Origin: Cellulomonadaceae bacterium
GTDB taxonomy: Bacteria; Actinomycetota; Actinomycetes; Actinomycetales; Cellulomonadaceae
DNA length: 64,000 nt
Direction: 5' to 3'
NCBI GenBank assembly: GCA_031256435.1
Contig: JAIRQO010000048.1
Location: forward strand, 62,001-126,000
Shown here: one piece after another, positions 8,118-16,011 of the stretch
How the letters are laid out: each line of letters begins with the position of its first letter
Numbering within the stretch: position 1 is the first letter of the stretch
Notes under the pieces: generated by a model
The model's database searches: none
Told to the model about the DNA's origin: nothing
What the model saw: only the letters and a program-made list of their open reading frames with translations
Program-made: the position numbers and the translations under genes

Positions 8118-8849
8118 CTAGGACAGGAGCAGGGTGCCCACGGCGAAGACGAGGATTCCGCCTACGCTAACCGGTACTGCGGCGGCCGCGAGCGCCGTCA
8201 TCGGCTTGTGGATGCCAGGCATCCGGGACACGAGCACGCGAATCACAGCCACGCCAAAGCCGCCAGCCAATCCGGCAACGAGCCCCGTCACAATGTCAAT
8301 GTGCGGAATGAGATGGCCAGCAGCGGCCCCCGCAATCCCCGCGAGCACCAGCAGCAATACGGCGCCCACCCAACCGCGGGCCATAGGAATAGCGCCGATG
8401 GCAGCGGCAACAGCCACAGCGGTGGCGGCAGTGATGACAATCGCGGCGCCTCCTACGGTGCGGCCCGTAGCCACCCAACCGGCCACAGCAATGGCCACCA
8501 CAGCGCCCGTGATAGTGCCGCTGACAGACTCCACCAGCCGCGAGCGCCCATCCTGGCGCATCATTTCCGCCACAAAACTCATCACCAGCGCCATGGCCAC
8601 CACCACGGGAAGGAAGCGCACAATGTGGGCACCGGCCGTCTGCCAAGCCACAAACACGGCGCCAATCCCGGCGGCGGCCACCACCACCGTGGTGCCACCC
8701 TTGTTGGGCAAATCCAGCAGGCGCGCCCAGCCGAGGGCCGTCAAAATGACGATCACCACGGCCACTGCGGCCAGCCAGGTCACGGAAAAATGAGCCGCCA
8801 CGGCTAAGGCGGCTGCGCACACGGCGGAAGCCACCGCCCGGGAACTCAT
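8118..8849 (-). CDS. Multi-pass membrane protein of unknown function
   Basis: A 243-residue protein made almost entirely of hydrophobic helices, about seven or eight, with short loops rich in Arg (ARLLDLPNKGG, MMRQDGRSR, RVLVSRMPGIHK). No catalytic motif is recognisable. It resembles actinobacterial integral membrane proteins of unknown role. Start ATG 8849 has GGGGG eleven bases upstream. It is probably the first gene of the minus-strand unit that continues through the 36-aa ORF, the nitrobindin-like gene, ygfZ and FUSC. Confidence 0.6.
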   Translation of the reverse strand: MSSRAVASAVCAAALAVAAHFSVTWLAAVAVVIVILTALGWARLLDLPNKGGTTVVVAAAGIGAVFVAWQTAGAHIVRFLPVVVAMALVMSFVAEMMRQDGRSRLVESVSGTITGAVVAIAVAGWVATGRTVGGAAIVITAATAVAVAAAIGAIPMARGWVGAVLLLVLAGIAGAAAGHLIPHIDIVTGLVAGLAGGFGVAVIRVLVSRMPGIHKPMTALAAAAVPVSVGGILVFAVGTLLLS

Positions 8850-8941
8850 GCTCACACCCCCAGTATTCCGTAGGCTAGGGGTATGCATCCGCAAGCGGGC
8901 GGGACGCGCCGCGTATTGGAGTTAGGTGAAGGGGGTTGCTG

Positions 8942-9865
8942 GTGAGCATTGGTGCTGATGTGACGGATTATTCTGCGGCTCTGATCCCCGGCGCGTGGGC
9001 TCACGAGTTTGTGGCGGCCAACGGCGCGCGCTTCCATGTGGCCACGGCTGGGTTTGACACCGAGGGGCCTTTGGTGGTGTTGATTCACACCTTTGGGCAG
9101 TTCTGGTGGGCGTGGCGTCACCAGATTCCCGCGCTTGCTGCGGCGGGGTATCGCGTGGCGGCAGTGGATTTACGCGGTGTTGCCGCCTCGGACAAGCCGC
9201 CGTCCGGGTATGACGTTCCCACGCGCACGCGGGACATTGCTGGCATGGTGCGAGCCTTGGGTCACTCCGACGCCGTGGTAGTGGGGCACGGAACGGGCGG
9301 TGAAGTGGCGTGGGCTATGGCCGCGTTGCAGCCCGCGTTGACGCGCGGAGTGGTGGCGCTGAGTTGCCCGCATCCGGCGCGGGTTCACACGCCGCTGACG
9401 TCCATGTTGACGCCCGCAGCTTTGCGATGGTTGGCCGCCGCGCAGGTGCCGTCCATCTCTGAGAGACGATTACGCAACACGGATTTCCTTGACCGTCTGT
9501 TTGCTATGGGGGCGGGCGTGCCGTTATTGCCCGACGATATTGCCGTATACCGCGCCGTCATGCGCATCCCCTTTGCTGCGCACACCGCATTAGAACCGCT
9601 GCGCTGGATGGTGCGGATTCAAGGACCTCGGCCGGATGGCAGGCGCTACACCTTGGGAGTGCGGCGCGGATTGACCTTGCCCACCGTGCAGGTGGCGGGA
9701 TCATTGGACGGCATCAACCGCGTTGCTGGCATTGACACAGAAGGCAGCGCGTTCTCCCGAGACTTCCGCTTCACCATGCTGGACGGCGTAGGCCACTACC
9801 TCCCCGAAGAAGCCCCAGATGAGGTCAACGCTTTGCTGCTGGAGTTCATGGCGGGGTTGGGTTAG
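8942..9865 (+). CDS. Alpha/beta-hydrolase fold protein lacking the nucleophile
   Basis: A 307-residue alpha/beta-hydrolase of the epoxide hydrolase / haloalkane dehalogenase-like group. The oxyanion segment LIHTFGQFWWAW (about 48-59) and VDLRGVAASDKP are typical, as are the late SLDGIN acidic loop and GVGHYLPEEAPDEV with the catalytic-type histidine. The nucleophile elbow reads GHGTGG (115-120), so the position normally Ser or Asp is Gly117. It may be a pseudoenzyme. I start at GTG 8942 because AAGGGGG lies six bases upstream. It diverges from the membrane-protein operon. Confidence 0.75.
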   Translation: MSIGADVTDYSAALIPGAWAHEFVAANGARFHVATAGFDTEGPLVVLIHTFGQFWWAWRHQIPALAAAGYRVAAVDLRGVAASDKPPSGYDVPTRTRDIAGMVRALGHSDAVVVGHGTGGEVAWAMAALQPALTRGVVALSCPHPARVHTPLTSMLTPAALRWLAAAQVPSISERRLRNTDFLDRLFAMGAGVPLLPDDIAVYRAVMRIPFAAHTALEPLRWMVRIQGPRPDGRRYTLGVRRGLTLPTVQVAGSLDGINRVAGIDTEGSAFSRDFRFTMLDGVGHYLPEEAPDEVNALLLEFMAGLG

Positions 9866-9896
9866 GGCGCTGGTTGGGTTAGGCGGCGGATGGGCC

Positions 9897-9937
9897 GGCG
9901 GTTGAGCCAGCGCCGCCAGGCGCGACGGTCGAAACTC
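9897..9937. repeat. Interspersed repeat, family C
   Basis: GGCGGTTGAGCCAG ... GACGGTCGAAACTC. The ends are imperfect inverted copies (GGTTGAGCC / GGTCGAAACC). The same element occurs three times inside menF and in the opposite orientation near 38.72 kb. Confidence 0.7.
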
Positions 9938-9954
9938 CGGCCCACTTGATCGTT

Positions 9955-10009
9955 CTGGGTAGCCCCGTGGACACTTTTGACCCCCTAAAGTAGCCACCGG
10001 GCTACCCAG
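9955..10009. terminator. Bidirectional terminator-like hairpin
   Basis: CTGGGTAGCCC (9955-9965) pairs perfectly with GGGCTACCCAG (9999-10009); four more pairs follow after one mismatch. It lies between the convergent hydrolase (ends 9865) and DUF1349 (ends 10027) genes. The 33-base interior holds a TTTT run. Confidence 0.6.
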
Positions 10010-10026
10010 GAATCTCTGACGCGGTG

Positions 10027-10656
10027 CTAGTGGAGGGCGGCGTCGGCGGGGCCTACTTGCCAGCGGGTGAAGGTGACGTGGAGGCCGGACCGGGTGGGCG
10101 CGCAGAGGTACGGCCCTGCTTTGGCCACGAGGTCTGGGGCAAACGGGATCACCCGGACGAGGCGGAAGGGCTCGTCACCAATCCGGGCACGGACGGTCAG
10201 CGCGTCATCCGCCCAGGAGACGCGAATGGTGACCTCACGCCCTCCGGCTTCGGGAACCGGTGCAACGGACCAGTCCGAGAATTCATCCGTCACCACACCT
10301 CCGAGTTGGATCTGACCGTCAGCAAACTCACACCCAGCCTTGACCCACCGAGTGTCACTGACCTGCACAAACACCCCGGCCTGATCAAACTGCTGACTGA
10401 AGTCCGCGCGGAACGTCACTTCCACCGCCGTCCCGTGGCGGAACGGTGCCATCAAGCCGTGCTCAGAATCGTGGATGAAGCCATAGGACGTTCGCCGCCA
10501 GGCATCCGAGCCTTCCTCCGCTTCCACGGTGAGCCCACCTTCGGACTCCACAACCCCCACCGGCAGGTGCGTCCACTCCCCCACCTGCCATGGAACGTCC
10601 CTCAGTTCCGTGAGCACCCCTGGGATGCCAAAATCGTCGTCGTACCTGGTATCCAT
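10027..10656 (-). CDS. DUF1349 domain-containing protein
   Basis: A 209-residue single-domain protein matching DUF1349, a concanavalin-like beta-sandwich related to regulation of enolase protein 1 and laminin-G-like lectins. Diagnostic segments are SYGFIHDSEHGLM, FSQQFDQAGVFVQVSD, WVKAGCEFADG and the closing YLCAPTRSGLHVTFTRW. It probably binds a carbohydrate or similar ligand, but that is family inference. No signal peptide is seen, so it is cytoplasmic. ATG 10656 follows TATGCT by six bases, which favours this start over an upstream ATG that would overlap the neighbouring gene by 32 bases. Confidence 0.8.
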   Translation of the reverse strand: MDTRYDDDFGIPGVLTELRDVPWQVGEWTHLPVGVVESEGGLTVEAEEGSDAWRRTSYGFIHDSEHGLMAPFRHGTAVEVTFRADFSQQFDQAGVFVQVSDTRWVKAGCEFADGQIQLGGVVTDEFSDWSVAPVPEAGGREVTIRVSWADDALTVRARIGDEPFRLVRVIPFAPDLVAKAGPYLCAPTRSGLHVTFTRWQVGPADAALH

Positions 10657-10662
10657 ACCCCG

Positions 10663-10668
10663 AGCATA
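10663..10668 (-). promoter_or_regulatory. -10 box TATGCT before DUF1349
   Basis: TATGCT on the minus strand, six bases before ATG 10656. It supports a leaderless transcript and fixes the start codon choice. It lies just upstream of the stop codon of the next membrane-protein gene. Confidence 0.5.
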
Positions 10669-10678
10669 GACGAGGCGC

Positions 10679-12064
10679 TCACTCCATCGGCCTGGCACCA
10701 GAACTATCAATGAACTCTTGGACCTCTTCCGTGAATCTCACGGCGCTGGCGCGCCGATAGGATGGAAATGTGCGGTCCACAATGGGCCAGATGTCATTGT
10801 TCAGTAATACCCGGACAATGATGTTTCCTGCTCCAATTGCGGATGTGTGAGGGCTAAAGGCGCATTCCAGCATCTCCACGCTGAGAATGATGGGATCATC
10901 CGTGATCAGGAAAGTGAAGCCGAGGTTCTGTGGAGAACCTGAAGCGCCTGCCGTTCCAGGGACTGGTTCCAGGCCCACGTTGACCACCACCTCGCCGTGC
11001 GTGCGGTCCACCGCTACAAAGGGGTTGTCACAGATGACCAGATCGGCAATGAAGTTTTCTGTTGCTAAGAGATGCTTCTTGATTTTCAGAACGTCGGCTT
11101 CAATCTCAAGTTGATCTGCGGCTTCCACAGCGGATGGAGGGGCGGGGGCGTGATGAAAGTCAGTGATGTGAGCATCAGCACCGTGGGTTGCCGCGGGTGC
11201 CGCATGGTCCTCTGCGAGTTCCCACGGGGTGTCTAGGTCCCCGGGGACGAATGGGGGCAGTGGATCGTCGTCGGAAGAGGTGGGTATCATGAGAGATGAA
11301 GTGCCGACGGATGTACCACCACCTGTTGAACTGCCCCCGGACACTGGGGCGTCAGAATCAGTGAGCACCGTTCTAGCTTTGGCGATCACTGCATCCCAGG
11401 CTGAATCTGGCGTGCTGGGATTGACCCGTTTGGCCCTGGCTAGGAGACGGGCTCGGATCGGCGGCCCGGCAATCCCCACCGCCACCGCCACCGCAACGAG
11501 GATCAGGTACGGCGCAGCACCGCGCTCCACCATCCACTGCGAGTTGGCCTGCACCACCGTGAGGACGAGCCCAGCGCACGCCGTGAATCCCGCAACCCCC
11601 ATGAGCGTACGATGCCGGGTGAACCCGGCCATGATGGCCACCCAGCAGCCTCCGAGAGTCACCACCATGGAACCGGCGAACGAGATTTCCTCGGAGAACT
11701 CGCCGCCCACCGTAGCGAGGGCGAGAAACAGCATGCACGGGAACGTGGCAATGAAAGCCACAAACCCCCCGCTGATTCTCCGTTGTGCGGGGGTGCTCTC
11801 CTCCGGGGCGTCGCTCGCCGATGAAGATGAATAGCGAGATGCCGATCCGTAGCCAGCGCAGGAGTAGCCGTCGGCGTCATAGGCATCGTCGAGGCCGGAG
11901 GTGTACAACGACGATGCCTCGTAGGACGAGCCTGACGAATGTGACGCGCTGTTGCGCCCAGCGCGATACGCGCCGTACACCACCGCCGCCTTAGCAAGAT
12001 TCTCCTTGGTCAGGAAATCTCCGCTGGGCTTGGTGCTCCCTCTTCTGTTTGGTCCATATCCCAT
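10679..12064 (-). CDS. Membrane protein of unknown function
   Basis: A 461-residue protein. The N-terminal 95 residues are Ser/Tyr-rich and low in complexity (GSSYEASSLYTSG). Four hydrophobic helices follow between about residues 98 and 205, then an acidic/Gly-Ser linker. The C-terminal soluble domain (about 305-455) contains a predicted helical stretch (VEAADQLEIEADVLKIKKHL) and beta-rich sequence. I do not recognise a family. The start ATG 12064 is six bases after TAGTAT (12071-12076). The soluble domain is probably cytoplasmic if four helices are correct. Confidence 0.6.
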   Translation of the reverse strand: MGYGPNRRGSTKPSGDFLTKENLAKAAVVYGAYRAGRNSASHSSGSSYEASSLYTSGLDDAYDADGYSCAGYGSASRYSSSSASDAPEESTPAQRRISGGFVAFIATFPCMLFLALATVGGEFSEEISFAGSMVVTLGGCWVAIMAGFTRHRTLMGVAGFTACAGLVLTVVQANSQWMVERGAAPYLILVAVAVAVGIAGPPIRARLLARAKRVNPSTPDSAWDAVIAKARTVLTDSDAPVSGGSSTGGGTSVGTSSLMIPTSSDDDPLPPFVPGDLDTPWELAEDHAAPAATHGADAHITDFHHAPAPPSAVEAADQLEIEADVLKIKKHLLATENFIADLVICDNPFVAVDRTHGEVVVNVGLEPVPGTAGASGSPQNLGFTFLITDDPIILSVEMLECAFSPHTSAIGAGNIIVRVLLNNDIWPIVDRTFPSYRRASAVRFTEEVQEFIDSSGARPME

Positions 12065-12070
12065 GCCGCC

Positions 12071-12076
12071 ATACTA
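12071..12076 (-). promoter_or_regulatory. -10 box TAGTAT
   Basis: TAGTAT on the minus strand, followed by six bases and the ATG of the membrane protein at 12064. It sits at the edge of the divergent intergenic region that holds a GGGCCC array. Confidence 0.5.
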
Positions 12077-12119
12077 AGTGGTGGGTGTGATATGAAAACG
12101 GAACCCCGCACGTCACCAC

Positions 12120-12272
12120 CGTTCTGGGCCCGGATGACATTGCCCTTCCACTTCGTGGGCCCGGATGACACACCTATAGAGCGGCTTTGAGTGAGTGAAC
12201 CGGGCCCACAGCCCCGGGAAACACACTCAACCGGGCCCACAACCCCAGGAGATACACTCAACCGGGCCCACA
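12120..12272. repeat. Phased GGGCCC array 1 (family B)
   Basis: GGGCCC cores begin at 12126, 12157, 12202, 12233 and 12264, so spacings are 31, 45, 31 and 31 bp. The two left copies read GTGGGCCCGGATGACA-like; the three right copies read the other way (AACCGGGCCCACA). The array is therefore symmetric about the 45-bp gap. It fills most of the 308-base gap between divergent genes at 12064 and 12373. No gene is seen in it. Confidence 0.85.
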
Positions 12273-12360
12273 ACACAGGGAGGACCCCGTCCCCGCATCG
12301 CAACACCCTGCGCGGTCGTCGCGGGAGGGGGACATCCCGCATCCGTGTCTCACGCCCCGA

Positions 12361-12366
12361 TAGGGT
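12361..12366 (+). promoter_or_regulatory. -10 box TAGGGT before ABC operon
   Basis: TAGGGT, six bases before ATG 12373. It is identical in sequence and spacing to the box before the SDR gene at 1549. A -35 hexamer is not obvious. Confidence 0.55.
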
Positions 12367-12372
12367 GGTGGC

Positions 12373-13242
12373 ATGACCACTGGACAAACGGCTGTGCAAG
12401 CGGTGAATCTCACCAAAATCTACGGGAAGGGCGATGTGCAAGTCACCGCTCTCAACTCGGTGAATTGCGAGATTGAGCAGGGGCGATTCACGGCTATCAT
12501 GGGGCCGTCTGGCTCGGGGAAGTCCACCTTGATGCATTTGCTTGCGGGCCTCGATTCGGCCACATCTGGCAGCGCGTATGTGCGGCAAGTGGACATCACC
12601 ACGCTGAATGACAAGGAACTCACCGAGTTACGACGAGACCACATTGGCTTTGTTTTCCAGCAGTTCAACCTGCTCCCTATGCTGACCGCAAAGCAGAACA
12701 TTACTCTCCCGGCGGACCTTGCCCGTACGCCCGTGAAAGCGGCCTGGTTTGATCAACTGGTGGACGTGCTCGGAATCCGCGAGCGCCTGGATCACCGGCC
12801 GTCGCAACTGTCCGGTGGACAACAGCAGCGCGTGGCCATTGCCCGAGCCTTGCTCACCCAACCGCACGTGGTGTTTGCGGACGAGCCCACGGGAAACCTG
12901 GATACACGTGCCGGACAACAGGTGCTGGAACTGCTGCGGAAGTTTGTGGAGGAACTGGGGTTCACCATTGTGATGGTGACGCATGACCCGGCCGCGGCTT
13001 CCTTTGCTGACCGCGTGCTGGTGCTCACGGACGGCGTGATCACGGGGGATTTGACGCACCCTGCACCCGAGGAGGTTCTTGCTGTTCTGGCTGGTCCCGT
13101 GGTGGAAGCGGCCGAGATCACGGGAGCGGTGCCGCGCGTGGCGGCGCCCGGTGGGCAGGCCGGAGCAGCCGCCCAAAGCCCCGTCAGTCACCCCGAGGCC
13201 TCCCCGCAAGACTCAACCACCACCCCCGGAGCCCAGTCCTGA
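12373..13242 (+). CDS. ABC transporter ATP-binding protein (LolD/MacB type)
   Basis: A 289-residue nucleotide-binding subunit. Walker A is GPSGSGKST (about 44-52), the Q-loop lies in [12 protein letters not shown], the signature is LSGGQQQR, and Walker B reads [12 protein letters not shown] followed by the H-loop [18 protein letters not shown] is typical of the FtsE/LolD/MacB group that works with FtsX-fold permeases by mechanotransmission rather than classical import. A roughly 60-residue Ala/Pro/Ser-rich tail follows the domain. The stop overlaps the permease start (TGATG), so the two form a transporter; export of a peptide, antibiotic or lipoprotein is possible but not shown. Confidence 0.9.
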   Translation: MTTGQTAVQAVNLTKIYGKGDVQVTALNSVNCEIEQGRFTAIMGPSGSGKSTLMHLLAGLDSATSGSAYVRQVDITTLNDKELTELRRDHIGFVFQQFNLLPMLTAKQNITLPADLARTPVKAAWFDQLVDVLGIRERLDHRPSQLSGGQQQRVAIARALLTQPHVVFADEPTGNLDTRAGQQVLELLRKFVEELGFTIVMVTHDPAAASFADRVLVLTDGVITGDLTHPAPEEVLAVLAGPVVEAAEITGAVPRVAAPGGQAGAAAQSPVSHPEASPQDSTTTPGAQS

Positions 13243-14699
13243 TGTTCCGCCTCACCATTGCCCAACTGCGCGCCTCGGTTCGCCGCTTCATTGCGCCGGG
13301 AATAGCCATCATCATCGGCACCGCGTTTGTCACCATCACGCTCATCTCCGGATCGGTGATGACCCAGGTCACGGAGGACAATGCCGCTGGACTAGGGGAC
13401 GCAGCCAGCACGGCCTACACCGTGTTTGTGCTGGTCTTCGCTCTGATTGCCATGTTGGTGGCGGCCCTGGTCATTGCCAACACCTTCCAGGTGCTGATTG
13501 CTGGCCGGATGAAACTCGTGGCGCTCCAGCGTTGCATCGGCGTGACCACAGGCCAGGTGTACCGCTCCGTCATTGCCGAAGCCGCCGCTTTGGGCGCCGC
13601 CGCGTCAGCTCTCGGCATCCTCCTTGGACTAGCTCTGAGCCAGATGGGCCTGAGCATCCTGAGCGCCCGCTACTCCACCGTGATCTTCCCCGCCAGTATC
13701 CCCGTGAGTCTCGTGGCCATCCTTGGCCCGTTGGTGTTCGGCACCCTTGTGACGGTCCTGGCCTCGCTCCGCCCCGCCCGCGCGGCCACGCGCGTCTCCC
13801 CCATTGCCGCCCTCCGGCCTGCGGATATGCCAGCCGAGTCCAAGCGCGAGAACCTCCTGCGCATGACCTTCTCCGTCATCTTCACCGTGGCGGGCTTTGC
13901 CGTGGCAGCCTGGGCCGTGTGGACCGCCAGTCCGGACCACGCGGGCACCATGAGTGAGGAGACGGTCATTCTGGCTGCGGCGCTAGGCATTGCCGTGAGT
14001 TTCATTGGCATGGTGGTCACGGCCACCTACTGGCTTGCCCCGCTCGCCTCCGTGACCAGCCGCCTCTTTGGGCGTGTCACCCCCACGGCTCATCTTGCCG
14101 CCATGAATATTCGACGAAACCCGCGGCGCACAGCCGCCACCGCCACCGCTATGCTCATTGGTGTCACGCTGGTCATCACCGTGGCCACCGCCGCCACGAG
14201 CGCCCGCCGCACGCTCGACGAGCGCATCGCCGCCATGGGAGATGTGGACCCCGCCGTGGTCTCGTCGATTGAGACCTTCATCAACACTGCCCTGGCGGTC
14301 ATCATCGCCTTGCTGGCGGTTTCGCTGGTCATCGCCGTGGTGGGGGTGGCCAACACCCTGTCCCTGTCCGTGGTGGAGCGCCGCAAGGAAAACGCCACGC
14401 TCCGCGCCATCGGCCTCACCCGAGGACGCCTGCGCGGCATGCTCGCTCTGGAAGGCGCGTTCATTGCGCTCATTGGCGCCGCGTGCGGGGTGCTTCTGGG
14501 GGTCCTGTACGGCTTCATCGGAGCCGATGTGATCCTGGGCCACGGGGGCGCCGAGTCCAACTCCGTCATCCTGGCCGTCCCCTGGGGCTACATTGTGGCG
14601 TCCATCCTCATCGCCATCCTGGCCGGGCTCCTGGCGTCCGTGCTGCCCGCCATGTCCGCCGCCAAGGCCACGCCCGTGGAGGCGCTTGCTGCCGAGTAG
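13242..14699 (+). CDS. FtsX-family ABC transporter permease, compact form
   Basis: A 485-residue permease with two FtsX-type helical domains. The first runs about residues 65-190 (QVLIAGRMKLVALQRCIG, a typical FtsX coupling segment), and the second about 355-480 (VVERRKENATLRAIGLTRG). Between the first two helices there are only about 25 residues, where MacB/YknZ-type permeases carry a large extracytoplasmic domain. The two-domain architecture with almost no outer domain is unusual. It pairs with the ATPase immediately upstream by translational coupling. Substrate unknown. Confidence 0.82.
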   Translation: MFRLTIAQLRASVRRFIAPGIAIIIGTAFVTITLISGSVMTQVTEDNAAGLGDAASTAYTVFVLVFALIAMLVAALVIANTFQVLIAGRMKLVALQRCIGVTTGQVYRSVIAEAAALGAAASALGILLGLALSQMGLSILSARYSTVIFPASIPVSLVAILGPLVFGTLVTVLASLRPARAATRVSPIAALRPADMPAESKRENLLRMTFSVIFTVAGFAVAAWAVWTASPDHAGTMSEETVILAAALGIAVSFIGMVVTATYWLAPLASVTSRLFGRVTPTAHLAAMNIRRNPRRTAATATAMLIGVTLVITVATAATSARRTLDERIAAMGDVDPAVVSSIETFINTALAVIIALLAVSLVIAVVGVANTLSLSVVERRKENATLRAIGLTRGRLRGMLALEGAFIALIGAACGVLLGVLYGFIGADVILGHGGAESNSVILAVPWGYIVASILIAILAGLLASVLPAMSAAKATPVEALAAE

Positions 14700-15002
14700 G
14701 TTGGGGCTGGCGGTGTTGGATTCCCCCGATCCCGGAGGATAGACAAGGTACAGTCTCCTGACCCGGGTAGCGGACATCACTGGGCACCTCCAACGTGGGC
14801 GAGCGCTGCGGGCTCCGAGCCTGAGGCGGCAATGGCGATGCACCTCGGGGAGACCTCATCCGAGACTGGCCACAACGGGGGCGAGTATCCCATTCGGCAC
14901 CGGACGCACGGGGGCATAAGTTGCGCATGCGTCTCGTCGTAGATTCTGCGGCACCGAACGCTGTTTTGACGCCGAACGACCTCTTACGCACACCATCCGT
15001 TA
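14700..15002. other. Intergenic region, no gene seen
   Basis: This 303-base stretch separates the permease from the convergent restriction gene. I see no RNA gene, strong hairpin or convincing ORF. A 33-codon reading frame starts at ATG 14926 but overlaps the nuclease 3' end and has no supporting signal. Confidence 0.5.
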
Positions 15003-15890
15003 TCACATGGGCTCAGGATCGTCCTTAACGGGCGGCATCAGCGCGTGAGCTTCGTCCCGCTTCTCGACGTAGTAGGGTTTGGCGTCTTCCCACCTGTTGA
15101 AACCGTCGCGCCAGGTTGCTCTGAACTGCTCGGCTTCCTCAAGTAGCGACTTGACGTGTTCAGCCAGAGGGATGCCGTGCACGCGACCAGGTTCAATGCC
15201 GATCAGCAAGAGAGGACACTCACCGCCTCCACCGAGGTTGACCTTTGGCAACAACTTGCTCCAATGCGTGGTTGATTGACCATATTTAAAGCCTCCATCC
15301 TTCGAGCGGATCGTAGGTGCGATGACCTCTTGAAGTTTGGGCCCGCGCGTGACGATCACGCCCACAGCAATCGCACCTTCCCGGTGCAGTGCCTGGAAAT
15401 TGTTGAGGTCACGGTCAAAGAACGGGTCCTTGTTATTCCATTCCATCTCGACGGCGATACCGGGAAACGGGTCCGCAAGGGAGCCTTTCCCAAACATGTC
15501 AATTTCGTGGCCACGTACGCGATTACGCCGCATCGGCGAACTGTCGAAGCCGACAGCCTTCTCGATGGTGATGTTCTGCTTACCCCACATGGCCTCGCCA
15601 GTTGGCGCGCGCATGGAGCCTAGTGAGTCATCGAAACGCTTGACGAAAACGGTTCGACCGCCACCACCAGAGCGGAGTTCATCCAAGGTCGGGTAAAAAT
15701 CGGCGAGGGCCGATACCAGGTCATCAAAGCGACTGCGGAATGACTCACGCAGGATCACATCGGCGTATCGTGTGGCACCGAACACGTAGCCATCAGGCCA
15801 TCCTTTGGTGGCCACGGGCCTCACCTCGCCGGCGGGGTCGGCGGCATTGCCGGAGTAATCAGGCTCAACGTGTGCGGTTCTAGAGGTCAC
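15003..15890 (-). CDS. BglII-family type II restriction endonuclease
   Basis: A 295-residue protein resembling the BglII/BstYI endonuclease family. The central motif EMEWNNKDPFFDRDLNNF (149-165) followed by REGAIAVGVIVTRG is characteristic. Candidate catalytic residues in the PD-(D/E)XK-like core are Asp140, Glu148 and Glu150 with Lys154. Known members cut AGATCT or RGATCY, so the target may be AGATCT, an inference supported by two such sites in its control region. It diverges from a methyltransferase gene. The start is GTG 15890, six bases after TATGAT. The enzyme looks complete and active. Confidence 0.8.
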   Translation of the reverse strand: MTSRTAHVEPDYSGNAADPAGEVRPVATKGWPDGYVFGATRYADVILRESFRSRFDDLVSALADFYPTLDELRSGGGGRTVFVKRFDDSLGSMRAPTGEAMWGKQNITIEKAVGFDSSPMRRNRVRGHEIDMFGKGSLADPFPGIAVEMEWNNKDPFFDRDLNNFQALHREGAIAVGVIVTRGPKLQEVIAPTIRSKDGGFKYGQSTTHWSKLLPKVNLGGGGECPLLLIGIEPGRVHGIPLAEHVKSLLEEAEQFRATWRDGFNRWEDAKPYYVEKRDEAHALMPPVKDDPEPM

Positions 15891-15896
15891 AGGTCG

Positions 15897-15902
15897 ATCA
15901 TA
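15897..15902 (-). promoter_or_regulatory. -10 box TATGAT for restriction gene
   Basis: TATGAT on the minus strand, six bases before GTG 15890. It predicts a leaderless transcript, which often gives low or regulated expression of the nuclease. Confidence 0.55.
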
Positions 15903-15966
15903 CCGACCCCTTCCGCCACGCTACGGATTCAGAACGCTAGCCCGCGACACGCTGATGAGCACTGAT

Positions 15967-15991
15967 AGATCTAAATTCGAAAATTAGATCT
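15967..15991. promoter_or_regulatory. Paired AGATCT sites, candidate RM operator
   Basis: AGATCT occurs at 15967-15972 and 15986-15991, each extended so that AGATCTAA and TTAGATCT form an 8-bp inverted repeat around nine bases. The pair flanks the place where the methylase -35 hexamer should lie (-10 TACTGT at 16000-16005). It could sense methylation state, or be bound by the methylase's own helix-turn-helix tail. Confidence 0.6.
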
Positions 15992-15999
15992 TTGTACGG

Positions 16000-16005
16000 T
16001 ACTGT
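16000..16005 (+). promoter_or_regulatory. -10 box TACTGT for methylase gene
   Basis: TACTGT, six bases before ATG 16012. A second possible box, TACGGT, overlaps at 15995-16000. Confidence 0.5.
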
Positions 16006-16011
16006 TTGGGC

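Noticed and set aside
13983-14843. 286-codon antisense ORF opposite the permease
   Set aside because: It is an Arg/Gly/His-rich shadow frame; the permease motifs lie on the plus strand.
14926-15027. 33-codon ORF before the restriction gene
   Set aside because: No promoter or ribosome-binding signal fits, and it overlaps the nuclease 3' end in antisense.
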